From Batillaria attramentaria (Eukaryota > Mollusca > Gastropoda > Batillariidae), in NCBI GenBank assembly GCA_018292915.2, contig JACVVK020000151.1, positions 452,501 through 516,500 on the forward strand: a DNA stretch of 64,000 nt. The letters run 5' to 3'. Positions 50,701 through 55,542 of this stretch are shown here, piece after piece; positions within the stretch are counted from its first letter, which is position 1; the number at the start of each line of letters is the position of its first letter. Made by a program: the position numbers and the translations under genes. The notes beneath the pieces are model-generated. The model was not told the origin of the DNA. It saw nothing but the letters and a program-made list of their open reading frames with translations, and ran no database searches.

Positions 50701-53413
50701 TATCTGGTTCTGGGGTTGTTTTTTGTTGTTGTTTGTTTGTTGGTTGGTTCTGCTTTACAAGCAGGGCTACAAAAACAAGGAAAACAATGTCACAGTACCT
50801 GGGAAGTGTGGTTTGAAATCTGATACCTACCTTGAGAAACGGCTGTGTGGCAGCGACAGCAGCAGAGGCAGCGACAGCAGCCGTAATGCTTTCTACATTA
50901 CCGACAGTACCACGAGCACTTCCCCCACCGTCATCCATGTCCATATTGTTGTTCTTGTTGCCTTCCTCACTCACGCTGCTGGCACGGCTCTCAACCACTT
51001 TGGCATGAACGACACGCTTCACTGGCTTTGACTGACTGCCCCTGAGTCCAATATAAAATGAAATAAAATCAAATCAACATTCCCATCCTGTACAGCACTA
51101 CCACAACTTGGCAGAAACATTCAACCCATTTGATAAAATTATATCGACATTTAAAAATAGTGAAAGAGTGAGGCAAAATACAGTAAATCTGCGGGTATAT
51201 ATATATACCAGATGGTGTATACATGTACTTGCATGTAAGGTTTTATAGTGACTACAGACTAAACACACCTCTTTGCCAAAGCATCACGGAGCTCTCTTTG
51301 CTTTTCTGTGAGAGCAAACTTGGAGATTTGAACTTCATCCTTTCTGTCAATTCTAGACATGGCTTGGCCTTGCATCAGTGCTCCTTGTTTGAGGCCTGGT
51401 CCACTGGGCTAACCAGAAAATCACAAGGTAGAAAAGTGAGCGATTTGGTCCAAGGATATTTGGTCAAAACTATTGGTAACAAATGTAATCTGTTGGTTTT
51501 TGGTTTTTTTTCATTAGTTATTCTGACAGTAATAAAGGTGTAACGTATTTAGTTTAGTAAAACAAAGCAATAAACCGAACAGAAAATGAAACCTAAAGTT
51601 GTTACTTCCAGAAATTAAACAACACCAAGAAAGAGTAAATGAACACGACAAAATTCACTGACAGTGATGTTTGCGGTGCTGAGGAGAGGCAAGGTAGAAA
51701 CCAACTGCCTACCTGTGCTCGAGGGAATGACTGTGCTTTGTTAGCCTGTGACACCTTGTCCACAGCACTACTAAGGGACACGGAATCATCGTCCTCTGAT
51801 GGCAACAAGGCCTGCGAGGAAATGTTGACCACACGCTCCGGGATGGTGACTATTTCTGGCTGACTTGACGTCACACTCTCTGCCTCACCTTCTGCAACGA
51901 ACAGCAGGGGGGACTGAATTATTGTCCCTTTAAGTTTCATGAGCTTTATCAAGTGCTGTGAGTGTGAGAACAAAATGAAATCTCTGAAATGAACGACTTC
52001 TATTCTTAATAAATAATAATAATAATGAATATTGTATAGGCGCTTTACCCGATTTCATGAATCGGCTCAAAGCGCCGCAAACTGAACCCAACATGCACAC
52101 TCACGTGAATCACACACATTCTCTGATACACTGGACATAAACACATTACAATCATGTGGTGCGAAGGGTCAGCTCAGCTATTTAAATTTCGGAATTTAGA
52201 ATTGCATTTATTTTACAGATTTGGTGGGATGAACATTTCCCAAGCAGACAAACAAACAGAATTCAAAATCAAAATATTCTAACGTCTTCTTCTGCATTTG
52301 ACATTTTTAAATTAAAAATGTTAAATGCTATCTAGTAAAGGAACCTTACCCTCCCAGTCTTCTGGCTGATCCTCCATTTCAACAGATGTTCTGGTGACAG
52401 TCTGCTTTGAATCCTGCGCGTGTTTTGACTCATACAATGCCTGGTGAGAAGAAGGCTTTGACCCTTCCACGTGTTTTGACTCATACGATGCCGGACCACC
52501 AGAAGGCTTCAAGTCTGCCACAGTCTGTCCGTCTCTCTGGCTCCATTCAGGTGGAAAATCTTGTGTGGGCGCACGCTTCTGGTAATCAGGATGGCGTTCA
52601 ACAGTGTATGCTGCAGTACTGGAACCTGTTGTTTTTGAGGGTAAATCTTTTGCATGCTTGGAGTTTGCCAGTGGGTAACTGGATCCCTTTCCAGTGCTGT
52701 GTTTCTCGACTCCACTGTTGATGACTTTGCCAGTTAGTCCATTGATCATCTTACCCCTGTTCTCTTTTCCAATTCTATCATCAGTGTCACCTCTTCTCAG
52801 CTGCTTGTTGTTGCTGTTGTTGCTGTTCAAATCTGCGACGCCGTGGTTGTTGAAGTTCCTGTTCAGGTTGGCTTCAGCTGACATGTCTTTGGGTTGTTTA
52901 AAGTCACAAGAGTCTCTCGGAGACACAATTTCTCGAAGCTGCTTCTTTGACACTTTCACTTTCTTTGCATCAGCAATATTGAAGTTGTCTAGGTCACTTC
53001 GTCTGGAACTATGAGATGCTGCACTAGAGTTGAGACTAATCATCTTGTCTTCCGGACCTGCCAGTGTTGAACGAATGAGAACGTCACTCGCTGTAGTGCT
53101 GTGGTCTGAGTCTTCTCCATCGTCAGTTTTTGCTTTGTCCTTCACAGTCACGGAGCGAGACGCTGTTTTCCCCACACCACTGTCTCCGCTGGATCTTCTG
53201 CTGGTCTGGTCCACGCGGGAACATAATGGTGGCGCTACAACGTCCTCTTCACGAGGCGTTCCTCTCCCGCTGCCGGACGATTTGGAACTGCTTGTTTTGT
53301 CTAATGCTTTCACTGCGTTGCTAGTCACAGACAACAACTCGAGGATGCTGTCTTGTGACATGATTCTGTCAGTTTTCAGCGTCTGCTCGTCTGATCAGTA
53401 TCCGTCCATCTGG
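2754..53413 (-). CDS. TALPID3: TALPID3 (KIAA0586) orthologue, 28 coding exons, whole gene
   Basis: TALPID3 is a centriole distal-end protein needed for ciliogenesis, ciliary vesicle docking and Hedgehog signalling. Coding exons, 5' to 3': 53361-52350, 51891-51713, 51408-51269, 51041-50831, 50501-50289, 50012-49715, 48841-48733, 20369-20279, 19116-18949, 18793-18725, 18358-18096, 17468-17402, 16448-16212, 15928-15769, 15391-15245, 13855-13635, 13195-13073, 12677-12397, 11208-11078, 10028-9787, 9083-8813, 8474-8120, 7679-7465, 7071-6986, 6673-6358, 5438-5313, 4947-4804, 3178-2754. All introns read GT..AG and every phase joins; the sum is 2099 codons plus stop. Many short blocks match remembered vertebrate TALPID3 in the same order ([75 protein letters not shown]). 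The human protein is about 1500-1650 aa, so this one is longer. Weakest borders: exons 9 and 26. Confidence 0.93.
3216..3352. repeat. 18-bp tandem repeat (about 7.5 copies) in TALPID3 intron 27
   Basis: The unit CATCATAAAACCCTCACA repeats head to tail. It begins about 40 bp upstream (minus sense) of the exon 28 acceptor but does not include it. A single diverged copy with the same left flank recurs at about 3418-3470. The repetitive peptides it could encode in several frames are artefacts. Confidence 0.85.
3550..4640. repeat. ~140-bp degenerate satellite with TCAAGGTCA motifs, ending in (AC)n(GACA)n
   Basis: Seven diverged units, spaced 129-151 bp, each carry a TGACCTTGACC and/or TCAAGGTCATT core near 3613, 3742, 3872, 4007, 4158, 4303 and 4451. 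Units alternate between GGCCTTGACC and GACCTTGACC starts, suggesting a dimeric higher-order unit of about 285 bp. Between cores lies a shared phrase resembling TCTATCATCATGCAAAGTTT. The array runs into (AC)n and (GACA)n at 4582-4640. A similar core occurs alone near 17910-18030. It lies in TALPID3 intron 27. Confidence 0.8.
5065..5236. repeat. 85-bp tandem duplication in TALPID3 intron 26
   Basis: Two copies of an 85-bp AT-rich unit (5065 and 5150) differ at a few bases. No coding potential; no splice site included. Confidence 0.85.
5431..5512. repeat. degenerate tandem repeat copying the exon 26 acceptor
   Basis: The authentic exon 26 acceptor (minus sense TCACAG|GACGTGCC, exon edge 5438) is followed upstream by two further copies of the same acceptor context (around 5463-5478 and 5486-5501), each reading close to TCACAG|GACATGTG in minus sense. 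Spacing is 23-30 bp. Confidence 0.7.
5726..6248. repeat. 65-bp minisatellite, 8 copies, TALPID3 intron 25
   Basis: Units start at 5726, 5791, 5856, 5921, 5986, 6051, 6116 and 6181 and differ by single bases. The array sits mid-intron between exon 26 (5438) and exon 25 (6358) and includes no exon sequence, so it is a useful contrast to the splice-junction arrays. Confidence 0.92.
7671..7795. repeat. 25-bp minisatellite x5 copying the exon 23 acceptor
   Basis: Units begin at 7671, 7696, 7721, 7746 and 7771. The first unit contains the real exon 23 acceptor (minus sense TATCTGACAG|GATGATGTC; exon edge 7679). The other four, upstream in the transcript, reproduce the pyrimidine-rich lead, the AG (as ACAG or CACAG) and nine exon bases. 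Each is a candidate acceptor. Confidence 0.88.
7966..8103. repeat. (CA)n/(CTCACA)n microsatellite beside the exon 22 donor
   Basis: An interrupted CA tract of about 138 bp ends 16 bp from the exon 22 donor (8119). In the transcript this is a long (UG)n run immediately after a 5' splice site, a known binding context for TDP-43/CELF-type proteins in animals. Any effect here is inferred. Confidence 0.9.
10169..10672 (+). mobile_element. tRNA-derived SINE, family A, plus orientation
   Basis: The head has a Pol III A box (TAGTGTAATGGTTAGC) and B box (GGTTCGAGTCC) spaced as in a tRNA, followed by a body of about 430 bp and an A-rich tail at 10656-10668. The same sequence occurs inverted at 16719-17211, which proves it is a dispersed element and not a tRNA gene. 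It lies in TALPID3 intron 19, antisense to the gene. No clear target-site duplication was seen. Confidence 0.85.
11078..13855 (-). CDS. TALPID3: TALPID3 exons 16-19
   Basis: Exon 16 (13855-13635) opens with [17 protein letters not shown]. Exon 17 (13195-13073) carries [18 protein letters not shown]. Exon 18 (12677-12397) is acidic at its start and ends [11 protein letters not shown]. Exon 19 (11208-11078) begins [17 protein letters not shown]. Each aligns by memory to successive vertebrate TALPID3 segments. The acceptor of exon 16 and the donor of exon 18 are both embedded in minisatellites made of copies of themselves; the copy nearest the exon body was taken as the real site because it keeps frame. 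Confidence 0.88.
11741..12423. repeat. 50-bp minisatellite x14 copying the exon 18 donor
   Basis: Fourteen units at exact 50-bp spacing (11741, 11791 ... 12391). The rightmost holds the real exon 18 donor (minus sense AAGTACTG|GTGAGT, exon edge 12397). Every other unit repeats about 26 bases of exon end plus the donor, with variants only at 11891 (GTGAAT) and 11941 (ACTTGTGAGT). Each unit also has CTGCAG 17 bases before the donor, so each could be read as a 17-nt pseudo-microexon. The units lie in intron 18. Confidence 0.95.
13287..13590. repeat. ~104-bp tandem repeat x3, TALPID3 intron 16
   Basis: Three units (starting about 13287, 13390 and 13494) share the phrase CTTTATCTGTCACTGGTAC. The third is truncated. 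No exon or splice-site sequence is included. Confidence 0.85.
13827..14433. repeat. 68-bp minisatellite x9 copying the exon 16 acceptor
   Basis: The real exon 16 acceptor (minus sense TTTGTGCAG|CCCCTGTAGC, exon edge 13855) is the first of nine acceptor copies, the others at 68-bp steps to 14399. Each unit contains about 39 bp of intron end and 29 bp of exon start. One unit (about 14345) has TAGTGG in place of TTGTGG; the rest are almost identical, suggesting recent expansion or homogenisation. Reading from any upstream acceptor gives a stop (TAG in CAGCCCCTGTAG) after one unit. Confidence 0.95.
15140..15262. repeat. ~47-bp tandem repeat x3 copying the exon 15 donor
   Basis: The real exon 15 donor (minus sense TGCACCAG|GTCAGTGG, exon edge 15245) recurs with the same flanks at 15199 and 15151. 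Each copy includes about 11 exon bases plus the donor and about 30 bases of intron. Confidence 0.88.
15245..20369 (-). CDS. TALPID3: TALPID3 exons 8-15 (core conserved region)
   Basis: Exons 11-12 (residues ~831-940) encode the best conserved coiled-coil part: [19 protein letters not shown], then [19 protein letters not shown], then [17 protein letters not shown]. This corresponds to the region known in vertebrates as essential for centriole localisation and Hedgehog function. Exon 14 has [19 protein letters not shown] followed by DPYLHY, and exon 15 has VKSSKTQT and [11 protein letters not shown], all matching vertebrate blocks in order. Exon 9 is a low-complexity Ser/Thr/Pro exon; its donor was chosen for phase (AGA|GTGTTT) and is the least certain border. 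Confidence 0.88.
16608..16662. repeat. (TG)n microsatellite
   Basis: Interrupted TG repeat with CG steps in TALPID3 intron 12. Confidence 0.9.
16719..17211 (-). mobile_element. tRNA-derived SINE, family A, minus orientation, with TSD
   Basis: This is an inverted copy of the element at 10169-10672. The tRNA-like head is at the right (minus sense A box TAGTGTAGTGG, B box GGTTCGAATCC) and the poly-T (poly-A) end is at the left. It is flanked by a perfect 14-bp duplication GTATAGTTGATTTT at 16705-16718 and 17212-17225, which fixes its borders and indicates retroposition. It is inserted in the sense orientation within TALPID3 intron 12. Confidence 0.93.
17226..17371 (+). mobile_element. 3' tail of a retroelement (GGGATGAATAAAGTATTTT ending in TTCAG repeats)
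   Basis: The phrase AGGGATGAATAAAGTATTTT followed by short CAATT/CAGTT repeats resembles the 3' end of a non-LTR retroelement or SINE. A matching inverted phrase (ACTTTATTAATTTTATCCCC with AGTCA repeats) is at 23811-23870, and a related ACTTTATTTTCC tail with (GAT)n is at 31360-31395. The family A SINE at 16719 was inserted just upstream of this tail. Confidence 0.5.
20633..20807 (+). mobile_element. short tRNA-derived SINE, family B, with perfect 14-bp TSD
   Basis: A tRNA-like head (A box TGGCCGAATGG, B-box region GAGTTCGTATCCC) is followed by a short body and the end phrase GGTGGAAAAGGACGTTAAAC. The element is bracketed by the perfect duplication CTGTAGTATCCTAT (20619-20632 and 20808-20821). 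A second copy is inverted at 39748-39921. A tail-only fragment occurs at 20089-20108. It sits in intron 7 of TALPID3. Confidence 0.93.
21806..22030. repeat. ~104-bp tandem duplication
   Basis: Two full copies and the start of a third of a unit containing GTCTTCAGACAGAAACAATG. They lie in intron 7 and are non-coding. Confidence 0.85.
22993..23095. repeat. (TG)n microsatellite followed by G-rich tract
   Basis: About 80 bp of nearly pure TG repeat, then a G-rich run extending towards 23150. Long Val/Cys or His/Thr open frames across it are artefacts. Confidence 0.95.
23727..23940. mobile_element. possible SINE remnant plus inverted retroelement tail
   Basis: At 23727-23783 the sequence GCGGCCAAGTGGCTAATATG with GGGTTCAAATCTG resembles a degraded tRNA-like SINE head. 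It is followed by (AGTCA)n and, on the minus strand, a tail phrase related to the one at 17226-17371. Two abutting elements are likely. Assignment is tentative. Confidence 0.4.
24030..24290 (-). mobile_element. SINE family C, 5' part, minus orientation
   Basis: In minus sense this starts with a tRNA-like head (GGTCGTTGGAGTAGTGGGG and the B box GGTTCGAGTCC near 24217-24230) and continues into a body shared with 48205-48607. The 3' tail is missing. It lies in intron 7. Confidence 0.65.
25196..25292. repeat. ~40-bp pure poly-G tract within a ~95-bp G-rich run
   Basis: About 40 consecutive G are followed by G-rich sequence with A and T interruptions. It is a strong G-quadruplex candidate on the plus strand, or C-rich in the TALPID3 pre-mRNA. 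The exact length is likely unreliable in any assembly. Confidence 0.95.
25529..25680. repeat. dispersed repeat with GGACATATGTCC palindromes
   Basis: This shares the phrases AGGACANNTGTCCTATA and TCCTACGGATATGAAGCC with 40150-40245 (TCCTACGAATATGAAGCC). Diverged copies of one unclassified element are likely. Confidence 0.5.
26175..26300. repeat. 39-bp tandem repeat x3
   Basis: Three copies of a unit containing GGATGAACCTCATGAAATCT. Non-coding, in intron 7. Confidence 0.85.
27728..27990. repeat. C-tract, (CA)n, then A-rich low-complexity run
   Basis: A poly-C run (27725-27737), about 50 bp of CA repeat and about 190 bp of A-rich AAAC/AAAAC sequence. It has the look of decayed retroelement tails and microsatellite; no gene. 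Confidence 0.85.
29801..29930. repeat. (TG)n, poly-T and poly-G composite tract
   Basis: About 48 bp of TG repeat, a T-rich stretch of about 65 bp, and about 15 G. The open frames spanning it are repeat artefacts. Confidence 0.9.
30232..31200. repeat. microsatellite cluster: (CA)n x3, (TG)n, (GA)n
   Basis: CA runs at 30232-30314, 30511-30550 and 30602-30638, a TG run of about 80 bp at 30817-30896, and GA repeats at 30903-30922 and 31154-31199. The segment before each of the two middle CA runs (TTGACGGACACGGAACATAG type) is itself duplicated. Confidence 0.93.
30710..30738. repeat. 11-bp inverted repeat hairpin
   Basis: CAAAGACCGTA (30710-30720) and TACGGTCTTTG (30728-30738) form a perfect 11-bp stem with a 7-nt AT loop. 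Function unknown. Confidence 0.7.
31513..32240. repeat. (TC)n and (GA)n microsatellites
   Basis: TC run 31513-31545, GA run 31775-31818 followed by a G tract, and GA run 32203-32238 followed by TG. Non-coding, in intron 7. Confidence 0.9.
33569..34239 (+). mobile_element. Harbinger-like non-autonomous DNA transposon (MITE)
   Basis: The ends GGCCGCGTTTCTTA (33569-33582) and TAAGAAACGCGGCC (34226-34239) are perfect 14-bp inverted repeats, and the 3 bp CTG flanks both sides as a possible target-site duplication. The 671-bp interior carries the short reading frame at 33663. Its peptide resembles the start of PIF/Harbinger (HARBI1-like) transposases of aquatic invertebrates, so this looks like an internally deleted derivative. 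Typical Harbinger TSDs are 3 bp but TWA, so the superfamily call is moderate. Confidence 0.62.
33663..33785 (+). pseudogene. 40-aa remnant of a HARBI1-like transposase N-terminus
   Basis: The frame starts at AAAATGGCGGCG and encodes 40 residues: [13 protein letters not shown], a basic KRKKK patch, a Leu/Ala-rich stretch and an acidic EDDVFEEE end before TAA. A basic, Leu-rich then acidic N-terminus is what I recall from HARBI1-like transposases. The catalytic DDE domain is absent. It is probably not expressed as a functional protein. Confidence 0.4.
34397..34797. repeat. complex (TG)n array with CGCGCGCG-containing higher-order unit, ending in (GA)n
   Basis: TG repeats are broken at intervals by the phrase GTACGCGCGCGCCAGTCAG, which recurs at about 34464, 34531, 34582 and 34710. 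This makes a higher-order repeat. A pure GA run closes the array (34772-34797). Alternating purine-pyrimidine with CG cores is the classical Z-DNA-prone composition. Confidence 0.92.
35795..35824. repeat. perfect 30-bp palindrome
   Basis: CAGAGAGACTACATT followed by its exact reverse complement, with no spacer, 20 bp after a TG/CG tract. It may be a foldback or a recent insertion footprint; function unknown. Confidence 0.8.
36745..36790. repeat. (TG)n(CG)n microsatellite
   Basis: TG repeat passing into GCGCGCGCGC. Non-coding, in intron 7. Confidence 0.9.
38314..38603. mobile_element. hAT-like MITE with TIRs and 8-bp TSD
   Basis: The left end CAGACCTAAAAAAAGATAG and the right end CTATCTTTTTTAGGTCTG are inverted copies (about 23 bp, one length difference in the A run). 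The 8-bp sequence CTTGCAAC occurs at 38306-38313 and 38604-38611, a target duplication of the length made by hAT transposases. The 290-bp interior is CG-rich with no transposase. Confidence 0.82.
39748..39921 (-). mobile_element. SINE family B, minus orientation, perfect 14-bp TSD
   Basis: This is an inverted copy of 20633-20807: the tail phrase GTTTAACGTCCTT equivalent is at the left and the tRNA-like head at the right. It is flanked by TACTCTTCACACGA at 39734-39747 and 39922-39935. Perfect TSDs on both copies of this family suggest recent activity. Confidence 0.93.
40150..40245. repeat. second copy of the GGACATATGTCC dispersed repeat
   Basis: Similar to 25529-25680, including TCCTACGAATATGAAGCC. 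Unclassified. Confidence 0.5.
41001..42857 (-). CDS. IRF2BPL: IRF2BP1/2/L-type transcriptional co-regulator, intronless, nested in TALPID3 intron 7
   Basis: A single 618-codon frame. Residues ~11-60 are the IRF2BP N-terminal C4 zinc finger, with [17 protein letters not shown], then [20 protein letters not shown], which is nearly identical to the vertebrate family. The middle is Pro/Gly/His-rich with a conserved block around residues 225-350 ([40 protein letters not shown]). Residues ~530-610 are the C-terminal RING-type finger: [18 protein letters not shown], then [15 protein letters not shown], then [18 protein letters not shown]. Family members are nuclear co-repressors/co-activators (IRF2, NFAT and other partners) with possible E3 ligase activity, and are intronless in vertebrates too. 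The start ATG at 42857 is the first in frame. Which vertebrate paralogue is closest cannot be decided; an invertebrate pro-orthologue is likely. It is transcribed in the same direction as the host gene. Confidence 0.95.
   Translation of the reverse strand: MAMPQRAQRQHCYLCDLPRTPWAMLHDFSEPVCRGCVNYEGPDRIEMVIEAARQMKRVHGVQEGRPPPPPGHKSTHGPPPPPHMPPRPREMTDAHPGGMMEPPPGRLHGPPLPTFPGPERGHPLHDPRGRPILEYPGPQRLPNGIPVGHPVHRGDDHGPADLTRGSPSVGRGPHGIVHHPGGLPPTPRHGMPPAGHPSHSKDGEDEEGARDEDKHVGLEDSVPLPQHVREALTVLSTAIPFRVRCKKDHSLTGRVVAFDAACKQGSNGDFDLKVFVEYPLGSGNVVSSMSSLTKQMFHDSSKDLGKTVSSGVKYLEYEMKHGGSEWRLLYDLFPESVRAFKEPVKRDCIPTPFIDSSLPPPRLPRGLAGGGKVSGPGVNFDSHSRKRKASPPAGEEDMLGRLSDHRRQMWMQSQADALKMTMNSASSYAAGLPSSTSMSPLSNHTPTPPDIPPGPHSGPSPMAALMNVADTLPSGSSGNSTNGGPSRHNSMSPNHHSHRLRGIGITGPVSDTGVGSTMPESTVGPSSGEILKCTLCQERLEDTHFVQCPSISDHKFCFPCSRDSIKRQGAGAEVYCPSGKKCPLVGSNVPWAFMQNEIATILGEEYKDPMKIKKERDG
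42858..44560 (-). promoter_or_regulatory. CpG-richer upstream region, likely IRF2BP 5' UTR/promoter
   Basis: Upstream of the IRF2BP start the sequence has more CG dinucleotides (especially 43080-44420) than most of intron 7 and lacks long microsatellites. No coding exon was recognised on either strand. The exact transcription start is not visible. Confidence 0.4.
45575..45611. repeat. poly-T/poly-G tract
   Basis: About 18 T followed by about 18 G. A long poly-C lies at 45910-45932. Low complexity only. Confidence 0.9.
46651..47138. repeat. long tandem repeat x3 with (CA)n spacers
   Basis: Three copies (starting about 46651, 46796 and 46982) of a unit containing GAGCTAATGACGGTCGGGGT, a G tract and GTTGAGGTTATTCGGACATT, each followed by a CA run of variable length. 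It lies in intron 7. Confidence 0.92.
48205..48607 (-). mobile_element. SINE family C, near full length, minus orientation
   Basis: In minus sense the head has an A-box-like TAGTGTATTGGTAAAGC and B box GGTTCGAGTCG, then a body of about 250 bp, then a tail containing CGCTTTGAGCC and GGTAAAGCACCTATAC. Related partial copies are at 24030-24290, 52011-52245 and 57376-57462. The conserved tail with a short AAT-repeat end is typical of a shared 3' SINE domain. It lies about 130 bp 3' of TALPID3 exon 7. Confidence 0.8.
48733..53361 (-). CDS. TALPID3: TALPID3 exons 1-7 (N-terminal third, coiled coil)
   Basis: Exon 1 (338 residues) starts at the ATG at 53361, which follows an in-frame-free 5' UTR. 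Its first ~135 residues are Ser/Thr-rich and look like an extension, because the block KKQLREIVS near residue 140 resembles the start of the vertebrate protein. Exon 3 carries an [17 protein letters not shown] block. Exon 4 ends with an Ala-rich stretch leading to QPFLK. Exon 5 (71 aa) is a Gln/Glu-rich coiled coil beginning [10 protein letters not shown] and containing [19 protein letters not shown]. Exon 6 holds LLDTPAPR, and exon 7 holds LLHEIL. The order matches vertebrate TALPID3. Confidence 0.92.
48869..48958. repeat. 30-bp tandem repeat x3 near the exon 7 acceptor
   Basis: Three units of TGCCAGTCAGGTATCCTGTA plus ten bases, in intron 6, starting 27 bp upstream of the exon 7 acceptor. 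In minus sense each unit contains GTTTACAG, resembling the real acceptor TTTTTACAG|GTAG, but the flanks differ, so I do not count it as a true splice-site copy. Confidence 0.88.
52011..52245 (-). mobile_element. SINE family C, 5'-truncated copy
   Basis: It begins with AATAATAATAATGAAT and AGGCGCTTTACCCGATTTC, matching the tail half of 48205-48607, and ends inside the body without the tRNA-like head. It lies in TALPID3 intron 1, sense orientation. Confidence 0.8.
53395..53409 (-). other. four-codon upstream ORF in the TALPID3 5' UTR
   Basis: ATG GAC GGA TAC TGA lies 33 bases before the main ATG within the same inferred exon (acceptor TTCCAG|CCAGATGG at 53413). It could lower TALPID3 translation; this is inferred from sequence only. 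Confidence 0.5.
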
Positions 53414-54333
53414 CTGGAATCAAGGGAAAAAACAACATAAAACGTCATGCGTCACTACTGCAGTAATCGAACAACAAATTACATGCACAATTCGTGCCAG
53501 AAATTGACAGATATGCCAAATATGACATACAAACTTATAAAGAATACGAACTTTCAAAGATATTCGTCCACCAGAACTTGTTTGGTCAGATTTCCCTCTC
53601 GAAGGCCGCCATTTTGAAACAAACTAAGGAAGTTCTGTAAAACTATTGATCATTGGACGAAATGTTAATGGCGTAAAATAAGATTTTGCAGTATTTCCGC
53701 ATTAAGTGATACAGGCACATGTATAAACTTAATTTTTTAACGCAGACTGGCGTTTATGTGGATCCAAATTATGAACAGTTTCAAAAAACTTTAGTTACTT
53801 TTAGACATTTTTACGACTCCCAAAAGGAACCAATGGCAACATTTGTCTCAGTTGTCCTTTAATTTCACTTGCGGCATGCAAGTCAGAACCCGCAGGCACG
53901 TGGATTTGTGTACATTCGGAACGTCTTTCACTGTTGTAGGTGGCGCCTAGGTAAATTGTTGTCCAGCCTTTTAACAAACCGTACAGCGGACTACACCCAC
54001 ACCGAACGCGAAGCTTAATATCTATACAGGTCGGTTACAGCGCTATGATCTATCCTGCCTTGATCACCGGGCATGAGGCTCCCTCTCTCTCTCCCTCTCT
54101 CTCTCGATCTGTCTCAGTCTCTGCCCTTCGCTGTTTTTGCGTGCTCGAGGAAAAAAAAAAGGATGCATGGACATAAACAGGAGTAGGAGGGGGGGGGGAT
54201 TGAGGGGGTGGTGGAGAGAAACACACTTAAAAGCATCTGCATGTGATATAAGAACGACACAGGATTTTCAAAGTCAAAATCTTTGCTAAATCATGCCATT
54301 GACATATTTTTCAGGTGAACTTAAAACTGCACC
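53414..54333. promoter_or_regulatory. putative bidirectional promoter of TALPID3 and TIMM9
   Basis: The two start codons are 970 bp apart in head-to-head orientation. GCCGCCATTTTG at 53605-53616 is a strong YY1-type site, in the CAAAATGGCGGC orientation towards TALPID3, as often found just downstream of transcription starts of housekeeping genes. A probable TALPID3 5' UTR exon ends between there and 53530, and a TIMM9 leader exon acceptor (TTTTTCAG|GTGAAC) is at 54314. A TC-rich stretch is at 54079-54122. No TATA box is obvious. Confidence 0.6.
53605..53616 (-). promoter_or_regulatory. YY1-like binding site
   Basis: CAAAATGGCGGC in minus sense matches the core YY1 motif AAnATGGCGGC. It is placed about 250 bp upstream of the TALPID3 start codon. 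Confidence 0.55.
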
Positions 54334-55542
54334 ATGGACGGCTCAATGCAAATGCCACCAACCATGCAGATTGACTCAGAGTCCACTGTCAAACAAGTGA
54401 GTATAATTAATAAAGCAGGTATATATGTATAACTTGGTACACTTCAGAACTTAATTGTTCAGTTTTCCCAGGTACATCCCATCCTCAGCGGAGAATGCAA
54501 AGTGCAGAATGGATGTTCTTTGTGAAGCATTATCACTGTTGTGGTGGAGACACTATATGTACACTGTACCAGTTAACAATCCAACCATTAAGACTGATCC
54601 ACACGATATGTGTATTTAACCTGTTTGTGTTTTATAATTACAGTTCAAAGAATTCCTGTCTCAGTACAACAAGACAGCGGAGATGTGTTTCATGCACTGT
54701 GTACATGATTTTACTACCCGCAAGGTGCTTGAGGCTGAGGTAGGTAACTTCATGAATGACGCCACCAGATAACGTGAAAAATAATGACAATGGAGATTTT
54801 TATAATGCCAATACACGAAAGTGCTAGGCTCTTTCCACACACACACATACAATACAGTTTTTACAAAGTGCTAGGCTCTTTCCACACACACACATACAAT
54901 ACAGTTTTTACAAAGTGCTAGGCTCTTTCCACACACACACATACAATACAGTTTTTACAAAGTGCTAGGCTCTTTCCACACACACACATACAATACAGTT
55001 TTTACAAAGTGCTAGGCTCTTTCCACACACACACATACAATACAGTTTTTACAAAAGCAAACAACAGATAAAAGTACGTGATACATTGTAGTAATTTTGC
55101 TGAACCTTATGATAGCACTTACTGGTGACTTTGTTACATGTGGATGGCAAGACTGTCAGATTGAGAGAATAGTTTGTCTCCTATGCAGTGGATGTATTGA
55201 ATGCACATAGCTGTGTTTGTGCAGTTTATCTGTCATATATATCCACTTGCTCACCATGACAGCATAATTGCGGCTGTCCTCCATTGTAGGTACTAAAATA
55301 CTGACTGTAAGTGCAAGCTGAACTGAACAGTTTCTCCTGACGATATGAGGTAGAGAGCGAATTTACTGTATTGGACTCAGAGTACTTATGATTTTTTTCC
55401 CCCCTATCTCCAGAACACATGTACAGTGAATTGCCTGGAGAAGTTCCTGAAGATGTCACAGAGGGTTGCACAGCGGTTCCAGGAACATCAGCTGGCGCAG
55501 TCTGACGCAGCAGGAGCAGCGATGACAGGCATGACAAAGTGA
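54334..55542 (+). CDS. TIMM9: TIMM9, mitochondrial intermembrane-space chaperone Tim9
   Basis: Three coding exons: 54334-54396, 54644-54739 and 55414-55542, all phase 0, give 95 aa. Tim9 pairs with Tim10 as a hexameric chaperone that ferries hydrophobic inner-membrane precursors across the intermembrane space. Both CX3C motifs are present (CFMHC in exon 2, CTVNC in exon 3), as are the family blocks [15 protein letters not shown] and [20 protein letters not shown]. Donors are CAA|GTGAGT and GAG|GTAGGT; acceptors are TTACAG and CTCCAG. The N-terminus (MDGSMQMPP...) is slightly longer than in human (89 aa). The stop TGA at 55540-55542 lies in a tandem repeat. It is divergently arranged with TALPID3. 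Confidence 0.97.
54820..55054. repeat. 47-bp minisatellite x5, TIMM9 intron 2
   Basis: Identical units start at 54820, 54867, 54914, 54961 and 55008 (GTGCTAGGCTCTTTCCACAC phrase). It starts 80 bp after the exon 2 donor and contains no exon sequence. Confidence 0.95.
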
